This document shows, piece by piece, positions 57,373 through 64,000 of a stretch of 64,000 nucleotides of DNA. The translations under genes and the position numbers were made by a program. The notes below the pieces were generated by a model that did no database searches, was not told the origin of the DNA, and saw nothing but the letters and a program-made list of their open reading frames with translations. The stretch is from Paenibacillus athensensis. Its GTDB lineage: Bacteria; Bacillota; Bacilli; Paenibacillales; NBRC-103111. The stretch's first letter is position 1, and the number at the start of each line of letters is the position of its first letter. The stretch is taken from contig NZ_MYFO02000001.1 in assembly GCF_004514475.2 (NCBI RefSeq), positions 806,001 through 870,000 of the forward strand, given 5' to 3'.

Positions 57373-58677
57373 ATGTATCTTACATTCATCGTTGGAGCCA
57401 TGAACGGAGGAGCGATTATCTTGGCCACCTTGTTTTTTTTCCTGACCGCTGCAAGCATAGTGCTGCTGCTCGTCGGTTTAATCAAGCCCGGAGCTGTCCT
57501 TTACGGAAAAGCTGTTGTAAAAAAATCGCGCAAGCGGGTCCTGCTGTACTACGGACTTTCTATGGTCGCGTTCTTTGTAGCGTTTGTTATCGCCTTGCCG
57601 GAATCTAGCGTCCCGCAGCAAAGCAGCCGCCCTGCGGCGCAACGCGAAGCCGACGCCTCCCTGCCTGCAGCAGCCACCGCGCAACCGAAGCAGCACACCG
57701 TCGAATCTTCGGCCCCGCAACCGACGAACGAGCCGGTCAAGCCCCGGACGGACCAAGAAGCCGATGCAAGCGCGGCGACGTCCGCTCCTACATCAACGCC
57801 CAAGCCGCAGCCTCAGGCCGGGCCCACTGAAGTCCCCCCGTCTCTGACAACGGACCCGGCTGACGCTCAAGCTTCGTTCTGGAAACGGGCTGCCGGTTCC
57901 GTTAGCCGGATGTTCCGCTCGGCTGCCGCTTATGTGCAAAGCGACGATCCTTTCCATGCAGAGAAACAACAGTTCTCTGAAGACGAGCTCCACGCTTTGC
58001 TGCAGCGGGAGCAGGTGTATCTTACTCTTGAAGACAAATGGTTTGGCCCGGACGCCTTCAAACGTCTTCCCGACGCCTTCGACGCGGTCATGTCCGGCGA
58101 CCTCTACTTGTACGCAGGGGACATGAAGGGCGACCGACCGCAAGGGAAAGGTATTCTTTTTACCGAAACCGATTCTTCGATCACGTATGGCAAAGTGTTT
58201 ACGCTTGCCTATGTCGGATATTTTGATCAAGGCGTTTTTAGTGGCTACGGCATGAAGTACGAGAAAGCGTCCAACTTTTATAACGATGAATATACGTCCC
58301 GATACACGCGTGGCTCCACCAACGGCCTTTCTCTCGATCAGCTTGGCATCGGGTATCCTGAATACGAAGGTTATTTTACAAAGGGCAAGCCGCAAGGACA
58401 CGGCAAGCAGTTGGCGGTCAAGGAGCATATCGACAACTACACACCTACCCTGCTCGTCCAGTATCAAGAAACGAATGCGCCAGCCATTGCCGATTTGGAG
58501 CGCGAAATTGCCGACGATTCCAGCCCCTTGATCCATATTTCGCAGCTGCCGCCGCTGGACACCTATGTCGTCTATGAGGGCGAGTTCAAGAAAGGCAAAT
58601 TCCACGGTAAAGGGACTCGGTATGACAGCGAGGGTAGCGTCGTGGATGAAGGGGTTTGGAAAAATGGCAGCAAATAA
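57373..58677 (+). CDS. Membrane protein with C-terminal MORN repeats
   Basis: A 434-residue protein. Two membrane helices (about 10-36 and 56-76) come first. Residues 77-165 are a Pro/Ala/Thr/Gln-rich linker. The C-terminal half carries four MORN-like units with the pattern YxGxxxxGxxxGxG: YAGDMKGDRPQGKG, YVGYFDQGVFSGYG, YEGYFTKGKPQGHG and YEGEFKKGKFHGKG. MORN repeats bind lipids or scaffold proteins at membranes. No good ribosome site precedes ATG 57373. It is monocistronic and lies beside two nuclease-fold genes. Function unknown. Confidence 0.75.
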   Translation: MYLTFIVGAMNGGAIILATLFFFLTAASIVLLLVGLIKPGAVLYGKAVVKKSRKRVLLYYGLSMVAFFVAFVIALPESSVPQQSSRPAAQREADASLPAAATAQPKQHTVESSAPQPTNEPVKPRTDQEADASAATSAPTSTPKPQPQAGPTEVPPSLTTDPADAQASFWKRAAGSVSRMFRSAAAYVQSDDPFHAEKQQFSEDELHALLQREQVYLTLEDKWFGPDAFKRLPDAFDAVMSGDLYLYAGDMKGDRPQGKGILFTETDSSITYGKVFTLAYVGYFDQGVFSGYGMKYEKASNFYNDEYTSRYTRGSTNGLSLDQLGIGYPEYEGYFTKGKPQGHGKQLAVKEHIDNYTPTLLVQYQETNAPAIADLEREIADDSSPLIHISQLPPLDTYVVYEGEFKKGKFHGKGTRYDSEGSVVDEGVWKNGSK

Positions 58678-58717
58678 ATCGCTGGATGATCGGATGAGCA
58701 AGCATTAGGCTTGCGGT

Positions 58718-59701
58718 TCAAGACGGTACATAAATCCGCTTTAACGGGATTAAAGCTTGCTTCTCCACAGGCATTTTATCGTACCAATCGTTGATTAGCT
58801 CTACAATACCGGATAGATCCAGCAATTTCACACCATTATGCAAAGCCGAAGAGCGCGCAGCAGCCGTGAATCCGCCTGTCGATACGAATAAACAACTTGC
58901 CCCGTGAGGATTGGCTCCCAAAAGTTGCTGTACTTCCGGTCCGCCGCTTGACGCATGACGATGCTTCACTTGAACTTTAATGATGGGCTTTTCAAAACCA
59001 AACGCATCGCGATGGGCGAGGATATCAACACCTCCATCCGGTCCTTTCGGGCTTATTGCAACCTGATATCCCATTGCTTGGAGCAGCCCTCCGACTAAAT
59101 CCTGCATTTGCCACGGATCAAGTTGGTCCACCAGATCCTCCACCATCGTTTTGGCTTGCTCAATAAAATCCTGATAACTGATTTCATCCTGTTCATCGTG
59201 ATCAACGGGCTGCGGAATGACCGTGCCGCCAAGTAATCCCTGAAGCTCTTGACCCCAATCATCGACTCTAAATACCGTGAGAATGCCGCCCAGTGAATTT
59301 TTGGCACCCTGGGATAAATGATCTCGGGATACTCTTTTGGACTCCCAATCAACGCAAATAACGTTGGGATAGTATGGATCGATGTCCGTGCGATGTTGAT
59401 GGGCTTTGGTAACTGTTCCTATCATATATTCCCTGGTCTCCTTGGAATAGGTGATAACTCTATCGCCGACTCCAATCTCACGATAAAATCGCCATACTTG
59501 CCCCACCCATGAGAGGCGCGTGCCTGGCTTTTCGTCTTTGTAGGCTTGATTGGCCTTTGCCATCATTTTTTCCTTGGCAGAAAACGCTGCAGGATCCCCG
59601 AGTTCAGGCCAACCAATCGACGCTATATGTTGCGTTTGCCATTTGGGAATAAGCTCGTTATAGTCACCTGCACGTACCATCCACCATTTACTCAATGTCA
59701 T
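58718..59701 (-). CDS. Mrr-type restriction endonuclease with N-terminal EVE/PUA-like domain
   Basis: A 327-residue protein. Residues 1-150 resemble an EVE/PUA-like reader of modified bases (WWMVRAGDYNELIPKWQ, VGDRVITYSKETREYMIGTV). Residues 185-300 form a PD-(D/E)XK nuclease of the Mrr type: LLQAMGYQVAISPKGPDGGVDILA (two parts, Asp226) and IKVQVKHR (Gln245, Lys247). This layout fits a type IV restriction enzyme that cuts modified DNA, but no activity is shown. ATG 59701 has AAGGAGCGA upstream; the frame continues to 59875 without support. It is divergent from another nuclease-fold gene. Confidence 0.85.
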   Translation of the reverse strand: MTLSKWWMVRAGDYNELIPKWQTQHIASIGWPELGDPAAFSAKEKMMAKANQAYKDEKPGTRLSWVGQVWRFYREIGVGDRVITYSKETREYMIGTVTKAHQHRTDIDPYYPNVICVDWESKRVSRDHLSQGAKNSLGGILTVFRVDDWGQELQGLLGGTVIPQPVDHDEQDEISYQDFIEQAKTMVEDLVDQLDPWQMQDLVGGLLQAMGYQVAISPKGPDGGVDILAHRDAFGFEKPIIKVQVKHRHASSGGPEVQQLLGANPHGASCLFVSTGGFTAAARSSALHNGVKLLDLSGIVELINDWYDKMPVEKQALIPLKRIYVPS

Positions 59702-59838
59702 TCGCTCCTTACACGATATCTTTATTTTCAAATATTTTTCAATAACGACCTTAAATCCTTCTCTAAAACTTGTTTCAATACTTCCAGCAGTTTCCGATTT
59801 GCCGATGACCTGATTCCATTTGCTAGGGGAGCGATACA

Positions 59839-60486
59839 ATGAGCGCAATAGGAATGAAAGAAATTCAGAAAACATTGTTAGACATTATGGAGGAAATCAA
59901 CTCGAATCGTACAGAATCATTTAATGAGCTCGCTTACATTTACGCAACCAGCAAAAGCGAATCTTACCTCAGAGATAAATTGGCGATTTCTTTGCAAAAG
60001 AAGTACGCTGATTGGATCATTGCTCGAGAATATGTACATCCGAAAAGTGTAGGGATCACTGACAATCATAGATTTGATATTGCCGTTCTTGAAATTAACA
60101 ACAACATAGCTGAACCCCTGCTGATAATTGAATTGAAAACCTGGTATTGCCATGATATCTCCAAGGAGGCTGTATGGTCCTCACTGGTTAACGATCAAAA
60201 ACGAATAGACGCTTTGTCTGCGAAAATAAATCGAGCGATTACCAGTATTCAAATTATATCATTTACTCATATTACCAATAAAGAGGATGATCTGCACAAC
60301 GGTATTATTAAATACCAAACGTTTATAAATAACGATATCCTGCAAGCAAAAAAGAAATACCCCGAAGCCATTGACCAGTATTTCAGCAATCGCATGCATC
60401 CTCAACAGCATTTCATAAAAATAGAAACCGAAGCGGGTATCTATCAAAATCGAAAAATAAAAAATTATCTGTATCTGTTTTCCTAA
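59839..60486 (+). CDS. Putative PD-(D/E)XK nuclease, AT-rich gene
   Basis: A 215-residue protein I cannot assign to a named family. Its central strands have the PD-(D/E)XK arrangement: RFDIAVLE (Asp80), then LLIIELKTW (Glu98, Lys100), with Glu41 in the preceding helix. The N-terminus is helical (ESYLRDKLAISLQKKYADWI). The gene is plainly more AT-rich than its neighbours, so it was probably acquired. AGGGGAG lies seven bases before the ATG. It is divergent from the Mrr-type gene, 137 bases apart, and ends 105 bases from tRNA-Val copy 2. Confidence 0.65.
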   Translation: MSAIGMKEIQKTLLDIMEEINSNRTESFNELAYIYATSKSESYLRDKLAISLQKKYADWIIAREYVHPKSVGITDNHRFDIAVLEINNNIAEPLLIIELKTWYCHDISKEAVWSSLVNDQKRIDALSAKINRAITSIQIISFTHITNKEDDLHNGIIKYQTFINNDILQAKKKYPEAIDQYFSNRMHPQQHFIKIETEAGIYQNRKIKNYLYLFS

Positions 60487-60549
60487 AAAGAGTCTGGCCA
60501 TCAGGATATGTTATAATTCGATACGTCATGATGGTATTCATCATATTCT

Positions 60550-60587
60550 TGAAAAAGCAAAAATCCCCTTGATTATCAAGGGGATTT
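60550..60587 (-). terminator. Terminator of tRNA-Val copy 2
   Basis: ATCCCCTTGA and its complement (60561-60587) form a hairpin with a short loop. Leftward it is followed by TTTTGCTTTTTC. It may also serve the rightward nuclease gene. Confidence 0.75.
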
Positions 60588-60591
60588 CATA

Positions 60592-60664
60592 TGACCTGTA
60601 GTGGGCTCGAACCACTGACCCCCACCCTGTCAAGATGGTGCTCTCCCAGCTGAGCTAACAAGTC
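60592..60664 (-). tRNA. tRNA-Val (anticodon GAC), copy 2
   Basis: All 73 bases are identical to copy 1 at 47140-47212, with the same cloverleaf and GAC anticodon. CCA is not encoded. It has its own promoter and hairpin terminator. Its 3' end faces the accessory nuclease genes. Confidence 0.95.
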
Positions 60665-60685
60665 GTTTTGAAGGGAACGAAATTT

Positions 60686-60714
60686 ATAATATCAGGAACT
60701 GTAGTGAATGTCAA
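60686..60714 (-). promoter_or_regulatory. Promoter of tRNA-Val copy 2
   Basis: Leftward TTGACA (60709-60714), a 17-base spacer and TATTAT (60686-60691), 22 bases before the tRNA. Confidence 0.8.
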
Positions 60715-60846
60715 CACATCATGTACAAAAAAATAACGCGGTCCCCACAGCTGCGGTTCAAATCGACAGCTCCCGGCAAACTGCGCCGGCGGCTGTCGGT
60801 TTTGATCGCTTTCTGCGCTTTCCCGGGAAATTCCCCGGGCTCTGCG

Positions 60847-61857
60847 TTAATTGCCCAAGATGTCGCGCAGCGCCAGCTTGGTCTTGGCTATGGCTTCGCG
60901 CAGCTCCTCAGTCTCGCCGGCATACGGATGAACGGCGCCGAAGGTATGGTTGCCGCCCTGCACCAGCTCCCATTGGACCGCCGGGTTTCGTTGCTGCAGC
61001 AAGGCTGAGCCGCTGAGCCGTCTGTCGCCGTCCTCGGTGCCTTGAATCAAATACACCGGGCAGCGGATGGCTGCGATCCGGCCGGGCAGGTCGTACCGCT
61101 CGCGATGCTGCTCCAGGTCTTGCAGGATCGCCAGATCCAGCGGCATCATCTGCTTGGTCCGCGCATTGGCCGTATAGCTGCGTCCCGCAGAGCGCATGGC
61201 TGCTTTATCGGCGTCCGTCAGCAGGTCGAGATCGGTGATCCCGTTCCAGCTGATCACGCCGGCCACCTGCTCGGGATGATCGAGCGCATAGACGAGGCTG
61301 GTCCCGCCTCCCCGACTGTGTCCAAGCAGCACCAGCTTGCGCGCTGCGCCGGCCCCTGCAGTCTCTGCCGCTCCCGCAGGTCCGGCAATATGCGTAGCTT
61401 CCGCTGCCCCTGCCGTACCGGCCTCCCGCTCCTCTCGTGCTCCAGCGTCCTGTTCGCCAGCCTCGCTGGACGACGCGTCCAGCTCGGCCACGACCATACC
61501 AGCCGCGCTTGCTGCGTTCGCAGCCGCCAGCAGCCGACCGGAGCGCACCGCGCCGGACACAGCCGCCAGATCCTCCAAGTCGCGAGAATACGTCGCTTGG
61601 GCAAATTTGTCCAGCTCGGTAAAGTCCAGCAGGTTATCGCCTACCCCGTTATGCGAAAAATTAATCGCCACTACATCGAGCAACTCCGCCAGTTCTGCCG
61701 CAACATGCGGGAACATGCCCCAGTCCTTGAAGCCTTTGTAGCCGTGACACAGCACCAGCGTTCCCCGTCCGCTCCCGGCTGCAGACCGATAATAATCGCC
61801 GCGAATGACGCGGTCCGCACCAAGCGTCAGCCGAAACGGCTGTTTGTAAGCGTCCAC
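60847..61857 (-). CDS. Alpha/beta hydrolase with Ala/Gly/Glu-rich insertion
   Basis: A 336-residue cytoplasmic hydrolase. The oxyanion motif is LVLCHGYKGFKDWG and the nucleophile elbow LLGHSRGGG carries the Ser. The acid lies in IQGTEDGDRR and the His in GGNHTFG. Between strand 4 and the nucleophile strand there is an insertion of about 45 residues made almost only of Ala, Gly, Glu and Thr (AGEQDAGAREEREAGTAGAA). GTG 61857 is chosen, with GGAGG eight bases upstream; ATGs at 61863 and 61872 are alternatives. Substrate unknown, with esterase or peptidase relatives. Confidence 0.82.
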   Translation of the reverse strand: MDAYKQPFRLTLGADRVIRGDYYRSAAGSGRGTLVLCHGYKGFKDWGMFPHVAAELAELLDVVAINFSHNGVGDNLLDFTELDKFAQATYSRDLEDLAAVSGAVRSGRLLAAANAASAAGMVVAELDASSSEAGEQDAGAREEREAGTAGAAEATHIAGPAGAAETAGAGAARKLVLLGHSRGGGTSLVYALDHPEQVAGVISWNGITDLDLLTDADKAAMRSAGRSYTANARTKQMMPLDLAILQDLEQHRERYDLPGRIAAIRCPVYLIQGTEDGDRRLSGSALLQQRNPAVQWELVQGGNHTFGAVHPYAGETEELREAIAKTKLALRDILGN

Positions 61858-62063
61858 TTCCATCCCCTCCATGCTCCTGCTTCCTATGTATACCCTAACT
61901 ATAACATGGGGGAACAAAATTTTTCCATAAAGCGCATACTTATCTTTAGGCGATATCGGACGGCCAGCCGCCAAATACGAACATTTGGTCGTATCGCAAT
62001 TTTTTCCGCAACCTTGCAACCTTTGGCAGATGTTCCCCGTTTGGAGAAATAGAGGTGATCCTA

Positions 62064-62999
62064 ATGAAGAAGCAAATGAAAAAATGGTCCGCACTGTTCG
62101 TTCTGGTTATCGTGCTTGGTTTGACAGGCGCGCAAAGCGTATTTGCCTTTACCGACATTCAGAACGATCCGGCCCAAGCCAAAATCGAAGCGCTGAACGA
62201 AGCCGGGATTGTCAGCGGGGTGGATGATACGACGTTCGCTCCCCGCAGTCAGATGACCTATGCGCAAGCCGTGCACCTGATTGTGAAAGGACTGGGCTTG
62301 AACATCGACAACATCCGGTTTATCAAAAAACCGGAAGCCAGCGACTATTTCGACCATGTAGCCAATGACGCCTGGTACGCCCCGTCGCTGATTATCGCCG
62401 TACACAACGATCTGCCGCTCGGCCGCGATTTTGACCCGAACGCCGCGATTACGCGCGAGCAGTTCGCGATGTATCTGTACAAAGCCGTGCTGACCAAGGG
62501 CAGCTACGCGCTGAACAAAATGTACATCATCATCGGCGACGAAGCCGACGTATCCCCGGATGCCATGAATGCGATTCAGGATTTGGTCAAAATGAACATC
62601 GTCCAGCTGGAGGACGGCAAGTTCCGCCCCCAAGCGGCCATTACCCGCTCCGAAGCGGCGGCGCAGCTGTATGACGCTATCAAGTTTGTCGAGACGCACA
62701 AGGCGCTGCCTGGGGAGGGTGCAGCCGAGCAGCCGGCAGCCGGTGACGAGGTAACCGTCATCACAACGCCAATCAACGACGCTGTCAACGAAGTCGTGCT
62801 GAGCCGCGGCATGAAGCCGAATCCCGGCTACGGCATTGCCGTCACAAGCATTGATTTCTCCGCGCCTGGCGAAGCAATTGTCCACTACCGCCTCAGCGAA
62901 CCAGATCCGGACAAAATGTATGCGCAGGTCATAACCGAGCCGCAAGCAACGACTTATATCGCGTCCGCGCTAAAGGTCAAGCTGCAGCAGGATCAATAG
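62064..62999 (+). CDS. SLH-domain surface protein
   Basis: A 311-residue exported protein. The signal peptide is KWSALFVLVIVLGLTGAQSV, cleaved after VFA. Three S-layer homology units follow at about 30-80, 92-142 and 155-205. They contain FTDIQND...GIVSGVDDTTFAPRSQMTYAQAV, YFDHVANDAWYAPSLIIAV and KMNIVQLEDGKFRPQAAITR. These bind pyruvylated wall polymer and hold the protein on the surface. The C-terminal 90 residues have no known domain. GAGGTGATC precedes ATG 62064. A strong terminator follows. Confidence 0.9.
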   Translation: MKKQMKKWSALFVLVIVLGLTGAQSVFAFTDIQNDPAQAKIEALNEAGIVSGVDDTTFAPRSQMTYAQAVHLIVKGLGLNIDNIRFIKKPEASDYFDHVANDAWYAPSLIIAVHNDLPLGRDFDPNAAITREQFAMYLYKAVLTKGSYALNKMYIIIGDEADVSPDAMNAIQDLVKMNIVQLEDGKFRPQAAITRSEAAAQLYDAIKFVETHKALPGEGAAEQPAAGDEVTVITTPINDAVNEVVLSRGMKPNPGYGIAVTSIDFSAPGEAIVHYRLSEPDPDKMYAQVITEPQATTYIASALKVKLQQDQ

Positions 63000-63012
63000 A
63001 ACTTATCCACAG

Positions 63013-63041
63013 ACGCTCCGCTTTGGCGGGGCGTTTTTTTG
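63013..63041 (+). terminator. Terminator of the SLH gene
   Basis: ACGCTCCGC (63013-63021) pairs with GCGGGGCGT (63026-63034) with one G-T pair, followed by seven T. Confidence 0.9.
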
Positions 63042-63157
63042 TTTTCGGAAAGCTGCTAAAAGTTTTTCTTATAATTTCCTTCCTTTTGACAAAAGCTTAA
63101 AAAGTTCCGGCGCTTCGCGCGCCATATCGTTCCTTACGTCACAGGAGGATGATCAGC

Positions 63158-64000
63158 ATGATCAAGTTTAATCATTTGTACCGTATCGATTTGTACCCGA
63201 ATAGCCGCCGCTGGGTCTGCGCGCTTGCGCTTGGCGTCTGGCTAAGTGCCGGAAGCGGAACCGGCGCGGTCTACGCCTACGCTGAACCTGAACCTGACAC
63301 GCCGGCCGTCACAGCGGCAGCGCGCAACGAGCAACTACAGCTGGAGGTTAAAGCCTCACCGAACGCTACTTACGTCACGCAAACCGGGCTCACCGACAAA
63401 AAGCTCATACGCGAGCTGGACGCCGCAGCCGAAGGCGGAGCGTGGAGCTCGCCGCTGCCCCCGGATACGACGCTTCGCTATCCGAGCAGCAGCGGCGCGC
63501 AACGCGAGCTCGGCATCACGCCGGCCGGCGATGTCGTCGATCTGGCCCGCGGCCGCATGCTGCGCGTCGGCGAAGCGACGCGGCGCAAGCTGGCCGAGCA
63601 GGTTGCCGCGCAGCGCGCGAAGCATTACGGCGAGCTGCTGACATGGACGGAGGCGAATCTCCTTGTGCCCAAATACAGCAGCTTCACCATCGTTGATGTG
63701 GAGACGGGCCTGCATTTTCGCGGACAACGCCGGGCGGGGAGCAGCCACGCCGATGTTCAACCGCTCACCAAGGCCGATTCGGCTGCGCTCAAGGCGATTT
63801 ACGGCGGAGCCTGGAGCTGGGATCGCCGGGCTGTGCTCGTTGAAATCGACGGACGACGGCTGGCCGCTTCCATGCACGGCATGCCGCACGGCGGGGACGG
63901 TATTCCCGACAACGGCTTTAACGGGCATTTCTGCATTCATTTTCTCGGCAGCGAAACGCACAGCTCGCACAACGTCGATCCGGCGCACCAGGTCATGGTG
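63158..64000 (+). CDS. Secreted protein of unknown function, cut by the window end
   Basis: A frame open from ATG 63158 to the last base, 281 codons, with ACAGGAGGATG upstream. Residues 18-42 are a signal peptide (VCALALGVWLSAGSG, cleavage near VYAYA). The mature part has a helical and charged middle. A domain from about residue 195 on (FTIVDVETGLHFRGQRR, LAASMHGMPHGGDGIPDNGF, HFCIHFLGSETHSSH) is rich in conserved-looking His and one Cys, as in a metal site. I have seen this type only as uncharacterised Bacillales proteins. A peptidoglycan-related role is possible. The C-terminus is missing. Confidence 0.7.
   Translation, partial: MIKFNHLYRIDLYPNSRRWVCALALGVWLSAGSGTGAVYAYAEPEPDTPAVTAAARNEQLQLEVKASPNATYVTQTGLTDKKLIRELDAAAEGGAWSSPLPPDTTLRYPSSSGAQRELGITPAGDVVDLARGRMLRVGEATRRKLAEQVAAQRAKHYGELLTWTEANLLVPKYSSFTIVDVETGLHFRGQRRAGSSHADVQPLTKADSAALKAIYGGAWSWDRRAVLVEIDGRRLAASMHGMPHGGDGIPDNGFNGHFCIHFLGSETHSSHNVDPAHQVMV

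Noticed and set aside
57161-60591. A bounded integrative element inserted at tRNA-Val copy 2
   Set aside because: No integrase, transposase or direct repeat of the tRNA 3' end was found at the far side, so a mobile element cannot be claimed.
1-64000. CRISPR arrays, insertion sequences, prophage or rRNA operons
   Set aside because: No spaced short direct repeats, transposase motifs, phage structural genes or rRNA-like sequence were seen on either strand.

Overview
The window looks like chromosomal DNA of a spore-forming, GC-rich member of the Bacillales, most probably a Paenibacillus-type organism. The grounds are an acuA/acuC pair and ccpA close to B. subtilis proteins, a GerA-type germination operon, a Spo0E-like phosphatase, a close relative of B. 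subtilis SpeA, SLH-domain and copper-amine-oxidase-N-domain surface proteins, and Firmicute-style Shine-Dalgarno sites with many GTG/TTG starts. This is inferred from protein resemblance only. I see no IS element, prophage or CRISPR array. Genes are densely packed on both strands.

Layout. 0.1-4 kb: acetyl-CoA synthetase control (acuA, acuC), mtnN and ccpA. 4.2-9 kb: a leftward PTS operon (EIICBA, Enzyme I, PfpI-like protein) and a zinc-ribbon protein. 9-13.6 kb: a two-repeat Gln/Asn-rich protein, an aroA/C39 peptidase/CoA-binding operon, a rhodanese and shikimate kinase. 14-18.5 kb: gluconate use (gnd, gntK, LacI regulator). 18.5-24.6 kb: a glycosyltransferase, an AraC regulator and surface or secreted proteins. 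24.7-28.7 kb: a TetR-controlled ABC exporter whose permease gene is frameshifted, then an MFS exporter. 28.8-37.8 kb: speA, small conserved proteins, a Spo0E-like gene absent from longer-ORF lists, a CcdC-like protein, an MBL hydrolase, a GGDEF-histidine kinase fusion and a PAP2-like protein. 37.7-40.4 kb: a four-gene lipid-carrier glycosylation cassette. 40.5-44.1 kb: the gerA-type operon. 44.3-52 kb: sodC, a tRNA-Val, ArsR/SRPBCC, MFS/TetR and a membrane-anchored Mrr-like nuclease. 52.2-57.2 kb: a six-gene GntR/YtrA-like ABC operon. 57.2-60.7 kb: a small accessory patch with a MORN-repeat membrane protein, two divergent nuclease-fold genes and a second identical tRNA-Val. 60.8-64 kb: a hydrolase, an SLH protein and a secreted protein cut by the window end.

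Carbon flow is the clearest shared theme. CcpA, a PTS with its own Enzyme I, gluconate kinase plus 6-phosphogluconate dehydrogenase, and AcuA/AcuC control of acetate activation all lie within the first 18 kb. The best candidates for something not well described are the nuclease patch at 58.7-60.5 kb, the GGDEF-kinase fusion at 35.1 kb, the repeat protein at 9.1 kb, and the PTS Enzyme I with an altered phospho-histidine motif.
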